Positions 22,308-33,225 of a stretch of DNA of 64,000 bases are shown here, in pieces. Location of the stretch: positions 744,001 to 808,000 of the forward strand of contig SWDT01000002.1 of NCBI GenBank assembly GCA_009193035.1. The letters run 5' to 3'. This DNA is from Halicephalobus mephisto (lineage: Eukaryota; Nematoda; Chromadorea; Rhabditida; Panagrolaimidae). Every line of letters starts with the position of its first letter. The first letter of the stretch is position 1. The notes under the pieces are model-generated. The model did not search any database and was not told where the DNA came from. It was given only the letters and a program-made list of their open reading frames with translations. The position numbers were made by a program, and so were the translations under genes.

Positions 22308-25300
22308 CTACGTCATTTTTGCTTTTGTCTTTTTGATTCTGGACTCTAGTTGGGCGGCAAATCGGTCCAGGGAGGAATCGAGGACCGGATCGGAGGTGAT
22401 CTTCGAGCAGTTCAGACCGGGTTCGTCGGGACAGGAGTCTTTGTAGTGGAGCTTGAGGGACACCTCCGGGTCCAGATGCAGGGTCCTGGTGGCGGCCGCG
22501 TGGAGTCGATGGAGAGCAAAATGATTAAATACGGTAGCCACTGTTTTCGTGCTGGGAAATAATTAAAATTAACATTATTTAAAAAACAAAAATTACTGTT
22601 ATTTGTAAATTATTTCGGTGGAAATTTTTAAGAAAAAATTAGGTAAAAAACGCGAGTCGATTTGGACGGTGAATTGCCAGGTTTTCCTTTTTTTCTTGTT
22701 TCATAGTAGTTCGCTCGTCTGCGCGGGAATTTAAATTACATTGTTTAAAAAATGGAAAAAATAAATATTTATTAAAAACTGTCTCGGCGTGAATTTTCAG
22801 GATTATTGAAAAAACCAAAAAAACGCGAGTCGATTTAAATGACAAATTGCCAGATTTTCCACTTTTTTAAAACTTCATAATTCGCTCGTCTGTGAGGAAA
22901 TTTAAATTATATTATTAAAAAAATTATATTATTAAAAAAAATTGCATTATTGAAAATCATCTTAACGCGAATTTTTAGGAATTTTAGGCCTCTTCTGAAA
23001 GAACCAAGCAGAAGCGCGAGTGAGGACAGAGCGAGTCAATTTCAATAATGACTTGCCAGATTTACCATTTTTCTACTTTTACTCGCTTCTGCGCGGGAAT
23101 TCAAAAATTGTAAAATTATAATAATTTTTATAAAAAAACAAATACCTGATGAAGCTTTTTTCGCTGACACTTTTAGGGTCGATATATGAGGACCGTCTGT
23201 TGATTTTGAGAATCTTGACTTCAGAATCTCCCTGTTCGAAAATTCCCAATTTGTAAACGTTCCGGACGGCGATGGAAGTCAAATTTGAATTTTTCTGATG
23301 TTCGATGGATTTCAGCATTTTAGGCCAGTCGGATTCTTTCAGAGGAACGACAAATTCGTCGAAATCAACAATGAGGACGTAATCGTGGGTCTGGCTGAAT
23401 CTGTAAAAGCAGTCGTTGTAAGGAATCAATTCCTGTCTTCTTTTCTGTTGTCTGTTCCGCCAGATAAAGTTGTGCCGGATAAATGGAGTATTCGGTTGAT
23501 ATCCTAAAATTTAAAAGTTTTTATTTTTGGTAAGTATTTTTTTAAAATTAAATTTTCACAGTAAATTACAGTACATTTCGAGGTTTTTAGAATAAATATT
23601 CAGAATCCATTGTTGATTTTTGATGAATGTTTTCCTAAGTTGAGGAAATTAGGTAAGTGAAAATTCATATATCGAATTTTGAAATTTACATTAATTTTGA
23701 AGTTAAACATGTTTTTTTTTGTTTTCAGGTATATATTCAGAATCCATTGTTGATTTTTATCAAATAGTTCTTCCAATTTGAGGAAATTAGGTAAGTGAAA
23801 AAGTTTATATATCGAATTTTGAAATTTAGGTTATTTTTGAAGTTAAACATGTTTTATTTTTTAAATTTTTAGATACATGTCCAGAATCCATTGTTGATTT
23901 TCGATAAATATTTTCCTAAGTTGAGGAAATTAGGTAAGTGAAAATTCATATATCAAGTTTTAAATTTTAGGTTATTTTTGAAGTTAAACATGTTTTATTT
24001 TTTGTTTTCAGGTATATATTCAGAATTCATTGTTGATTTTTATTAAATGTTCTTTTAGAATGAAAGAACTAGATGAAAGTATGGAATTTCATATATCGCG
24101 TGTTTGGATTCGGTTAAAGTCATCTTTGAAACTAGATCATTTTGTAAATTATCGGATACATATCCAGAATCCCTTGTTGATTTTTGTTGAATGTTCTTCT
24201 AGTGTGAAAGAATTAGATAAAAATAAAAAGTTTCATATATCATTCGTAAAAAATGTAAGGAAATCCTCAAGCTTATTTCTCAAGTTGTTGATCGTTCATT
24301 TTAGGATCTTTTTTTCTGTTTAAATTTAATGAATTTTAATAATTGTTTTTTATAATCATATGTATTTTGTATAGTGATTACAGTTATACAGTTAAATTTT
24401 TAAAAAAGTTTAAAAAATGAAAAAATTAAAACTTGCTTTTTGTTGATCGTTTATTTTAGGATTTTTTAAAATTTAATAAATTCTAATAATGCTTTTCTCT
24501 AAAAAATATGTTTTTTAATTATAATTACAGTTATACAGTTAAATTTTTAAAAAAGTAAAAAAAATGAAAAAAATAAAACTTGCTTTTTGTTGATCGTCCA
24601 TTTTAGGATTTTTTTAATTTAATGAATTTTAATAATTCTTCTTCTTAATTATACGTACTTTTTAATAATGATTACAACTATATAATTGGTTTTGATAGAA
24701 AATAATCAGAAATTCGTAAAAATTGAATCTTAAATTTACGGATTTTTCAGATTGTCTCGATCCAGCAGAATGCTTTATGAAATTAAATAACAGATTTTTA
24801 ATATACTTTTAACATATATTAAAATTATAGATAATTTTCCTTGGAATTTTAAATTGAAATTATTTTTACAAAAGTCGGTGTTAGGACTTGAGGAGACGCC
24901 ATGCAGGTGCCACTCCCTGATAAGGTGGTCTCAGCACGACCACCGTAACCCTACGAGGTTTATATTGTTGACAAGTTCTCTGAAATCAGGTCTATCTGAA
25001 TGGAATCAACACGTAAGAGTTCCTGATTACAGTTTTCACATTGTTTGATTCTAACTGAGTACAATTGACGGCAGGATTGCATTCCAACAGAGGATTCAAT
25101 ATAACTGAATATAATCAATGTAACAATACCTTTTTAACCGGAAACAAACGTAGTCCAAACACATTGATTACATTCAGTTATACTCAATCCTCTATCGGAA
25201 TGCAATCCTCTCATCGACTACATTTAGTTAGAATCAAACAATGTGAAAACTGTGATCATAGGCTCTTATGTGTTGATTCCATTCAGTTACACCTGATTTC

Positions 25301-27107
25301 AGAAAATTTGTATTGTGTTGTTGTTTAATGATATATTTCTACGGAATATTGTGACTAGAGCTGTTGATTTTTCAAAGTTCGAGACCGACAACTCTTATTG
25401 TAGCTTGTTCCATAAAGATTCAAGTATATTTTTCTCTGTTCATCATGCACCAAGTCGGTTTTTCCAATTTTAAAAAGTGACCTACCTGGCAGACCGATTT
25501 TGACAACTTCTACTCGGCCAGTTTTCTCGTAATATTCCAGAACTTTCTCGGATTTTTCTGGAATGGAATAAACGTAAATCCGGATCTTATCCGCCCCCAT
25601 CAGGAGCTGGAACTCGATCCATTCTGTCAATTCTTCGTTTTTTTCTTCAAGGAAATCCAATCCTTTAAGACAAACTCCGATTTTAGGTAAATCCGAAAAT
25701 TTTTGATTTAAATTATTTTTTTGAATTTTGACAGAATCAGGAATGACTTCTGGACACTTGGAGTAACTCAGAAAAACTGAAGATGGATTTTTTAAATTTT
25801 TTGGAATTCCACAAGTAATCAAGTAAGAATTGTAAAAAGAAAACCGAGGATCCCAGCCCCGCTGCCAGATCGGCCTCAGAACGGCTTCGACGACGGATTC
25901 TGAATTGTCCGAGGAAGCCAAATGACAGTATAGAGGAGACGAAGGTGGTTGGGAAAAAATAGAACCAAGAATCTAAAATTGAAATTTTTACGAAATTCTA
26001 GAAACTCAAAAATTCTAAAAAGCTTCTAAGTTTCCATCCGATTCTAAAAACTCCAGGATTCTAAGGAATTTCAGAAGCTCCTATAAGATCCTCAAAAGTT
26101 TCAAAATTACTAAATTCAATAAATTTTTTAAAGATGTTAGAAAATTTCAAAAAATTTCCTATGATTCTAAGGTATTTTAGAAGCTCCTATAAGATCCTCA
26201 AAAGTTTCGAAATTACTAAATTTAATAAATTTTTAAAATTTTTTCAGAGAGTCAAAAAATTTCCCTATGATTCTAAAGAAAATTTAAAAAATTCTAAAAC
26301 ACTTCAGAAGCTCCTATAAGATCCTCAAAAGTTTCAAAATTACTAAATTTAATAAATTTTCGAAAATTTTTTAAAGATGTTAGAAAATTTCAAAAAATTT
26401 CCTGATTCTAAAAGCTTCCAAAAACTTTTTAGAATTCTAAAACACTTCAGAAACTCCTATAAGATCCTCAAAAGTTTCGAAATCTCCAATCAAATTTAAC
26501 GAATTTTCGAAAATTTCCAAAATTCTAGAAAATTTCGGAATTTTTCTCAAAATTCTACTTAATTACACTAATTTAAAATTTTAATTCATCTTACTTGAAC
26601 ACTATCATGTTCTGGATAAAGACTATTTTTTCTGGAATCAAAATAAGCCGAAAATAACCACCATTTTCCATTTTTTGTCCATGAATTTAATTCTTTTAAA
26701 TTTTTAAAATTTTTAAATTTTTTACAACTTTTAAATTCTACAAAATTCTTCGTTGATTCCACAACTGGAGCAATTTCGGCTGTTCCAAAAACAGAAGCAC
26801 GAAGATAGTCGATTTCTTCTTTTGCTTTTTTCGTCAATTCGATCAAGGATTCTTCATCAACCCATTCGGCTTCTTTTAAGTCCAATTTTGGATCATCCAA
26901 TTCATAATCATCTAATTTTCTTACAAAATATATCAAAAAAAACAAAAATATCGCAGAAATTAAAAGTTTATGTCTACTCGACCACATGAATCCGAGTAAA
27001 CTGGTCGATCGATTTTGAAGGTCGTTTTTCCGCAGAAAAATTCGATCAATTTTGTCCGTCTTACTGCTGAGAAAAGAACCGTTTTCCCAGATAGGTCGAT
27101 TCGGCAT
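22308..27107 (-). CDS. GT92 (DUF23) family glycosyltransferase, type II membrane protein
   Basis: Exons 26595-27107, 25486-25972, 23146-23503 and 22308-22551 give 533 residues. The fold is that of nematode GT92 enzymes, Golgi galactosyltransferases that decorate N-glycan core fucose and related glycans. Visible: a basic cytosolic segment, one transmembrane helix at about 50-65 (LLISAIFLFFLIYF), a stem, the family entry WWLFSAYFDSR, ILGSI, EWIEFQLLMGADKIRIYVY, then PYNDCFYR and the metal-binding DFDEF (Asp380/Asp382), and a C-terminal His-rich part (VFNHFALHRLH). The start is uncertain: Met at 27107 lies beside a tRNA-like remnant; Met at 26987 just before the membrane helix follows a TTTTCTCAG acceptor. 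Intron 2 is about 2 kb and packed with repeats. Confidence 0.82.
22640..23110 (-). repeat. GCGCGGGAA-type dispersed repeat, three units in GT92 intron 3
   Basis: Three units spaced about 160-220 bp apart, each with GCGAGTC(G/A)ATTT, a TTGCCAG(A/G)TTT segment, TTCGCTCGTCTG (or ACTCGCTTCTG) and, in two units, GCGCGGGAATT. The middle unit has lost the GCGCGGG core (TGTGAGGAAATT). Confidence 0.8.
23570..24330 (+). repeat. Tandem array in GT92 intron 2, five units of ~120 bp
   Basis: Units share TATATTCAGAATCCATTGTT, GATTTTT, a GAGGAAATTAGGTAAGTGAA stretch and TTCATATATCGAATTTTGAA. On the plus strand each of the first units has the look of a mini-exon: a TTTTCAG-type acceptor about 75 bases before an AG|GTAAGTG donor. 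The host gene is on the other strand, so these signals are not used by it. Confidence 0.8.
24350..24680. repeat. Tandem repeat in GT92 intron 2, about three ~125-bp units
   Basis: Units contain ATTACAGTTATACAGTTAAA, ACTTGCTTTTTGTTGATCGT and CATTTTAGGATTTTTTAAAT-like stretches. Confidence 0.7.
24976..25306 (+). mobile_element. Palindromic MITE, copy 3 (in GT92 intron 2)
   Basis: 331 bp, same orientation as copy 2, with arms starting TTCTCTGAAATCAGGT and the centre TTTTTAACCGGAAACAAACG. Highly similar over its whole length to the copy at 11726-12056, so it is probably a recent insertion. Confidence 0.92.
26010..26530. repeat. Tandem repeat in GT92 intron 1 (~100-bp units)
   Basis: About five units containing AGAAGCTCCTATAAGATCCT, CAAAAGTTTCAAAATTACTA and a GTTAGAAAATTTCAAAAAAT-like tail. 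Confidence 0.8.
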
Positions 27108-27117
27108 ATGCCTTTGT

Positions 27118-27188
27118 AATCGAGAGGAATCGAACCCGGGCCTTGCGAGCGACCGGCACGCGTAACAACCACTACACTACCGAGAACC
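27118..27188 (-). repeat. tRNA-derived sequence with intact A and B boxes
   Basis: On the minus strand, TAGTGTAGTGG matches a pol III A box and GGTTCGATTCC matches a B box at normal tRNA spacing. The cloverleaf fails: the acceptor ends do not pair, only part of the T stem pairs, and the anticodon arm is irregular. It is best read as a tRNA pseudogene or a SINE head. It lies immediately upstream of the first possible GT92 start codon. Confidence 0.55.
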
Positions 27189-27416
27189 AAAGAACTTGAT
27201 TAATAACTTTCATTCTTAAACATAACCAAAAAACAATAAAAGTAACTGAAGGCACGCTTCAACTAGCTATACAGACAAGGGACAAGTTGACTACTGTAGA
27301 AGGCATAGGATTCAAGCTTCCTCAGAAGACGAATTGACAGGCAAAGTGCTCCCTGCTTGAACCTGAAAGTCGAAAATTGAAAAGCACGTAGGATATATCT
27401 GAATTAAGCAAAAGCA

Positions 27417-28129
27417 TCAAGCCGTCAGGTTTACTTTTCTACTTTCCTCATTACCACCGTATGATAAAGTAGATTCTTGACTATCTGTTCTAAAAAGTGA
27501 TGGCCAGACCTTATGAGCATATCGTCTACAGTATATAGCCGACATCATTGTCCACTTAAAAGTCATCCAACACCAAACAGCACATATCCACAAATTCGTT
27601 CCTGTTAATCCTTCTTTTGTCAAAGTTTGATGACGAATTCCAGCAACCACAAGACATATGACCATCCCCGCCAATCCCAAAGCACAAAGTACCCAATCTA
27701 AAAACAAAAATTATTCAAAAAAATTCAAATTTAAAAAAAAAATAATTTTTAAATTAAAAAAAACAAAAAAATATTATTTTTAAATTTAAAAAAATCATTT
27801 TTAAATTTAAAAAAATCAAAAATTTTCTTTTTAATTTTTTTAAAATAAATCTAAAATTATTTTTTATTTTTAAAAATTATTTATTTAAAAAAATTAAACT
27901 TACTTATAACAATGATTACTGTAATTTTTTTTTGAGTCCATTCATGAAACCATTTCTTATAATAAGAAATATGAATATACAACAAAAATCCTGCACAAGC
28001 AGAACTAAAAAAACCCAATAAAGCAGCTACATAATTTTTATATTGAGCTGCAAAAACGGCTCCTGCCATTATCCCTGCCGATATCCCAATAATGGCCCAG
28101 ATAATTTTAAATTTCATTCCACAATACAT
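27417..28129 (-). CDS. hrg-1: HRG-1 family heme transporter
   Basis: Exons 27904-28129 and 27417-27697 join in phase to give 168 residues. HRG proteins are small four-helix membrane transporters that move heme across endolysosomal or plasma membranes; worms depend on them because they cannot make heme. Four transmembrane segments are visible: about 8-26, 33-52, 70-95 and 110-130. The family block VVAGIRHQTLTKEGLTG leading to NLWICAVWCWMTFKW contains the conserved His implicated in heme transfer. The C-terminal tail has a Tyr-containing ESTLSYGG segment that could serve in sorting. Which HRG paralog this is cannot be decided; the symbol marks the family. It lies 258 bp below the PIP-box gene and 310 bp above GT92 on one strand. 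Confidence 0.85.
27700..27903. repeat. Low-complexity poly(A/T) intron of the heme transporter gene
   Basis: The intron consists almost wholly of AAAATTTAAAAAAATCATTTTTAA-like runs. No other signal seen. Confidence 0.6.
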
Positions 28130-28387
28130 GGTTATTTTTCTTTAAAACAAAAATTTCAAACAAAAACAAAAATCCAATCGATCAGTTCGGACAATTTGGC
28201 TCGTTCTGTTTCCGACAGAAACCTCAGCCATTCAAATAAAACAAAAAAAGGGCGGTACAAAAATCAGACTCTTACATCATATAATTTCGAAGATGATTAT
28301 AGCGTCGTGTACTCTTATTATAACTGATAATTTCTCAAAAAAAGAAATTAGTTCATCTGTTACGTCCATTTTTCCGCCTGATAACAA

Positions 28388-29870
28388 TCAAAGAGTAATA
28401 CAGAGACCTAATTCTTCACAAATTGAATCAAACTCCGATTTTTGAGTTTCTGTCACAAAATGACGGAATCCTGCAATCATATGATTTAAAAATCAAGCAC
28501 AAATTGCCTTAATTGCTCCTTTGGGATATTTCTTGTTAATTTTTAAATTAATTTCTTATTTTACACATTACGTCAATCTACCAAAAAACTATAAAAATAA
28601 ATCCCAAAAAACAAAAGTAAGAAATATCCCAAAAAAGCAATTACCTTATAACTTAAAAACATACCTAAGAAAATTCCTGGATCAATTGAAATTGACTTTT
28701 TAAGCTCAGGAATAACGTCATTCAAATCCGATGAAGCCGCATATTGTCTTTGAGCTGCTACAATGGCTTCTTTCATAATCTTAGGAAGCTTATTCATCTG
28801 AAATAATTAATAAAATTAAATCAAAAGTAATCAGTGAAATTTAAATTTAAAATAATAAATTTAATCTAAATCTAGATAATAAAAATAAATTTAAAATAAC
28901 TAATAAACTTAAATCTAAATTTAAAATAATTAATAAACTTAATTTAAATCCAAAATAAATAATGAAACAAATTTTAAAAATCAATTTTTACCTTTTCTTT
29001 GTAATCCAACAAATGACTTCCGGGATTTCTTGATTCAATTCTTGATGCTTTTTTGACAGGACCTGGTTTAAAAAAATCACTTATTGCAGATCTTTTAACT
29101 CCTTGATTTTGGCCAGAATTCGATTTAAAATAATCCAACGAAGGTGTACCAGATGAAACCTAAAAAGAAATTATTTTCCAAAATTATTCAACCAAAAATA
29201 AATAATTCTATTCAAAACATAAGTCATGCTTTCAATTTTTTACTATTTTACAACCAGGACCATTTTTTGATTTTTCTCGATTTAACTTCAGTTTCAAGAG
29301 AATTGGCTTAGTTTTTCAAAACATAAAATCCTAGACAACTCAAATTGTTTCATTCTTGTAAAAAATAATCTTGTTCTTGCGGATTATACTAAAAGTTTCA
29401 TTTTTTAAAATTATACTTTTTTAAATTTTATGAAATTAAATAATTTCGAAATTCTTTTAAATTTAAATAATTTCAAAATTTTATAAAATTTAATAATTTC
29501 GAAATTTTATAAAATTAATTTCGAAATTTTATAAAATTAAGTAATTTTGAAATCTTTTTGAATTTAAACAATTTCGAAATTTTATAAAATTAAATAATTT
29601 TAAAATTCTTTTAAATTTAAACAATTTCAAATTTTTATAAAATAAAATTATTTTTGAGCATTTTTAAGCCTAAATTTCATAAATTTGAATAGCTTTAAAA
29701 CTACTTTGACAATTTTAAAATGCAAAATTTTGTTCATTGAATTCCACAAATTGAACAAGTAACAAAAATTTAAGCTTTGTACTTCCTTTTAGAACCTATT
29801 TTTCAACCACTTAAAGCTTTCGAAGAACCACTTGAAAGCGATTATCGTTTCTACTTGAATTTATAGGCAT
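28388..29870 (-). CDS. Small protein with a PCNA-binding (PIP-box-like) motif; 5' end uncertain
   Basis: Three well-supported exons, 28992-29159, 28665-28797 and 28388-28470, join in frame into about 128 residues. A candidate first coding exon at 29832-29870 (Met plus 12 residues ending FQ) also fits the phase but is weak. The first exon holds VKRSAISDFFKPG, in which I-x-x-F-F preceded by basic residues and followed by KP is the pattern of a PIP box for binding the sliding clamp PCNA. It is followed by a basic patch (PVKKASRIESR). The later part is helical (MKEAIVAAQRQYAASSD; FRHFVTETQKSEFDSI). I do not recognise the family. The inferred role is nuclear, in replication or repair. It lies 258 bp upstream of the heme transporter on the same strand. 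Confidence 0.5.
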
Positions 29871-31900
29871 TTCTTTTTGTTTTCAAAGGTGTTCTAGAAA
29901 ACGGGATAAACCCTTTTGTCCCTCGAGACGTCCTCCATGCTCCGTTTCGCACTCAATTTGAAACTTGTCCCTTACAAATAATGTCAGGGCCACGCTCCAA
30001 TGAGCATTTCTCATTTGAGCGGATAAATTATAACATTTACATAGTATCTAAAATTCCTCGTTTTGAACTAGTGTTCGCTTTTAATATTTATAAAAATTAC
30101 TTCATAAAATATAAAATTTCCCATTTTAGACTAGTGTTCATTTTTAATATTTAAAAGTTACTTTATAAAATACAAAATTTCCCATTTTAAACCAATATTC
30201 ACTTTTAATATTTATAAAAATTACTTTATAAAATATAAAATTTCCCATTTTAGACTAGTGTTCATTTTTAATATTTAAAAGTTACTTCATAAAATATAAA
30301 ATTTCCCATTTTAAACCAATATTCGCTTTTAATATTTAAAAGTTACTTCATAAAATATAAAATTTAATCTTTTTCAAACCAAACAAATCCCCTCATTTGC
30401 TCACCTAGACGTTCGTTTCATTTTTACTTATTTGGCTTCATTTTGAAATCCGTAATTTACCTTTAGGAAATATAGTAAAACACAAAGCTTTTTTATGATT
30501 CATTATCCTTATTATTTTTCATTTCTTTAAAAACATTATCTTTATTTAAAATGAAATCATTTTTTAATTTCACACGTCATTTTTCTAATGTCATTTTTGA
30601 CTCAATGTTTTTAAATCCTGTACTTCGATATTCCAAGGATTCCAATAATTCGTTAACCTGAATTATTCACGTGAAATTTACTTTTTTTATATTCTAAAAA
30701 ACTTGAATAAACTCGCGCATTTTCAATTTCCATAAAAACCACAATTTCCAAACTCAATTAAGTTCCAAGTTTCATAGCTAGTCCAAAAATTCAATAAAAA
30801 ACTATTCTAAAATAAACCAAGAAAATTTTTATTTTTAAAATTTTAAACAATTTTGAATTTAGTCATTTTTTAGTTTTTTAAACAATTTTTAATTTAATAA
30901 TTTTCAAAATTTTAAATAATTTTGAATTTAGTCATTTTTTAGTTTTTTAAATAATTTTTAATTTAATAATTTTTAAAATTTTTAACAATTTTGAATTTAG
31001 TCATTTTTTAAATTTTAAACAATTTTGAATTTGGTCATTTTAAAAATTTCTTTTAAAACAACAGCATTTTTTATTTTTCTAAAAAGTCAGAAAATTTCAA
31101 CAAAAGGATTAATTTCCACAGAAGACACGTTTCATTGTCTCAGTTTTTCTTGTAAAACAGACCAAACCCTCTAACCTCCAGGCTTACAAATTGCTTTAGA
31201 CATTCCACTAAAAGCAAAAAAGTCAGGCCATATTTTCATCTTTTTTAACTACTTTTTCAAAAAAACTGAACACGTTCTGAACATTTCCGGTTTCTTACTG
31301 TGCAATTTTTTAAATTTTTCAACATTATTAAAATTTGTATGATATTGTTTTTCGCTTTTTATTCAACTTTAAAACTTTCTTTTCCTCAGGAACTCTAATG
31401 ACTCCTTGGGAGACTCTTTTCAAACAAGGGCCTAGGAGTCACATTCGCCGTCGGCACTTTCCCAAAGAACAGTTGCCCTCAATCCAACTAGTCCAACATC
31501 TTTTCCCTTTTTACTTTTCTCTTTTTATTTCAATTCTTTTCCCAACTATTTGTTACTCCCGAAAAAAATTTTTTTTTCGCGGCTGTTTCTACATATATTC
31601 TTTCACAATGAATAATGATCTTAAAAATTTTGCCGCTGACAGATTTAGACGGATCACTTGAAGCTTTTATATTTTTGTCTTTTTTCACTTTTTCCCACAC
31701 TCAAAATGTGCTCGTTTTTTAAAAATTTTAGTTCAAACAATATATCTTTTTTTTAGACAACTTTTCCGTTTTTCTCACTTTACAAAACTTTACCCTAGGG
31801 TTTTTCCAGCGTTTGTTTGAATTACATTTTTTCGCGACTAATAAAAATTAAAAATTATTTTTTTTCAGAAATGTCATTTTAATTCTATTAAATTTTAAAA
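29160..31900. other. Long AT-rich intergenic region between divergent genes
   Basis: Apart from the candidate first exon at 29832-29870 no coding sequence is supported. It contains several tandem arrays (29440-29650, 30050-30365, 30840-31040). Two blocks of higher GC (29890-30030 and 31390-31500) stand out but show no sustained frame or recognisable RNA. Confidence 0.5.
30050..30365. repeat. Minisatellite, five ~62-bp units
   Basis: Five units of ATTTCCCATTTTAGACTAGT, GTTCATTTTTAATATTTAAA, AGTTACTTCATAAAATATAA. Alternate units differ (GACTAGTGTTC versus AACCAATATTC), suggesting an ancestral two-unit amplification. Confidence 0.85.
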
Positions 31901-33100
31901 ATGCTATTGTGGACAAATTTATTTTCTTTACTTTTGTCTATTATTATTGTAGCATTTAATTCAATTGTATTACTTGCCACTGCCATTCAACCGAGATTAC
32001 ACACAATATCCAACACACTTAGTTGTAATCTATGGCTTGCAAACTGTTTTACTGGAATAGTTGCTGTATTTCATAATTTGTTTTATTCTACAGTTGTTCA
32101 TACAGATACTATTCTTCTTATTCCTCAAAATATCCGAAAAAATATTTCTTCAGAAACAACTTCAATAACAGCCACAAATCCTGAAAATTATCTCCAAGCA
32201 CTTGGACCACAAACACTTGCAGCATTGTTCAACAGTACCGTATCCTTACTTGCACTTCTAGCAATGGCATTTGTTCAAATATTTGCGAAATATCAAAATT
32301 GGATGCCAAACTCAGCTCCTATAAGAATAAGCGCATGTTTATGGACAGTTGTTGTTTTAATAATTTTCGTTAATTTCACTCTTGTTCAACTTACACAATC
32401 ACTATCCCTCATTGTCGCATTTCAACTTGCTCTATTGTCAATATTTCTCGTCATTAACCTTATTATTCATCCTATTAATTTACTTATTGCTAGTAAATCC
32501 CAACAAACAACATACATTTCAAGATCTATTACTCAATCATTGTGGCTTTTGCTCCATAGCCTTTCATTTACACTTCTAGCGATGATGCTTGTTTGGGAAA
32601 CATCCCAATCTCCAGGAAATGATGCTCAAAATGCCGAAAATGCTGAAGTTATAAATTTACAATTAGCTGCTTACAATGTTCATTGTATTGCAAATCCCAT
32701 AATCGCAATGCTTCGAGATCAAAGACTTCTAAACGCAATTAGTTCTTTAGTTAATGCCAAAGAGTAAGCTCTTTATCCACATTAAAACCAATCTTTAATA
32801 AAAAATTATATTTTTAGAGGCAGAAGAGATACAGATTACGCTCTTATGATGCAACAAGACGGTAATACTCAATGGTTTATTCCTGATCAATGGATTTTCC
32901 GTCATTTACCCCCTCCGCCACCATACATGAGTCCTGCTGGATCACTTCAAGCAATAAATCCCAATTCTCTTCGCGTTGTCAATTGCGCAGATTCTGAATC
33001 CGAATCATCTTCTGACGATGATAACGACAACCAACCCAGAGCACTACGATCAAGCGTAATAATCATGAACCGACAAGCAGAAGTTAGACTTGTTGATTAA
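31901..33100 (+). CDS. Orphan rhodopsin-like seven-transmembrane receptor
   Basis: Two exons, 31901-32763 and 32818-33100, give 381 residues. Seven hydrophobic segments are visible at about 5-27, 42-64, 108-130, 145-167, 170-195, 212-233 and 252-272. The N-terminus is only a few residues, and there is a longer, Asn-rich first extracellular loop. TM7 carries NPIIAM, a variant of the NPxxY motif, whereas the DRY box after TM3 is replaced by AKYQN, so classical G-protein coupling is uncertain. The cytosolic tail holds a proline run (PPPPPYM) and an acidic serine stretch (SESESSSDDDNDN) that look like phosphorylation and protein-binding sites. The ligand is unknown. I cannot place it in a named worm chemoreceptor family. 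Confidence 0.75.
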
Positions 33101-33225
33101 TCCTACGAAGACGGGACAGAACTCCATCCAAGAAGAATCTAACAATAATCAGGACTAATCTACGAGTACATTTTCAACTTTCTCAATTTACGGATTATTT
33201 TAAAAATTCAAAAAAGCGCTTTCAA

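Noticed and set aside
27118..27188. Functional tRNA gene
   Set aside because: A and B boxes are present but acceptor, anticodon and T stems do not form properly, so it is kept only as a tRNA-derived remnant.
28043..28327. Plus-strand frame ending in a Ser/Tyr-rich sequence
   Set aside because: Most of it is antisense to the heme transporter exon; the rest has no splice support or start of its own.
31335..31661. 108-codon plus-strand frame upstream of the 7TM receptor
   Set aside because: Composition is low-complexity Phe/Leu. The slightly GC-richer middle shows no family features.
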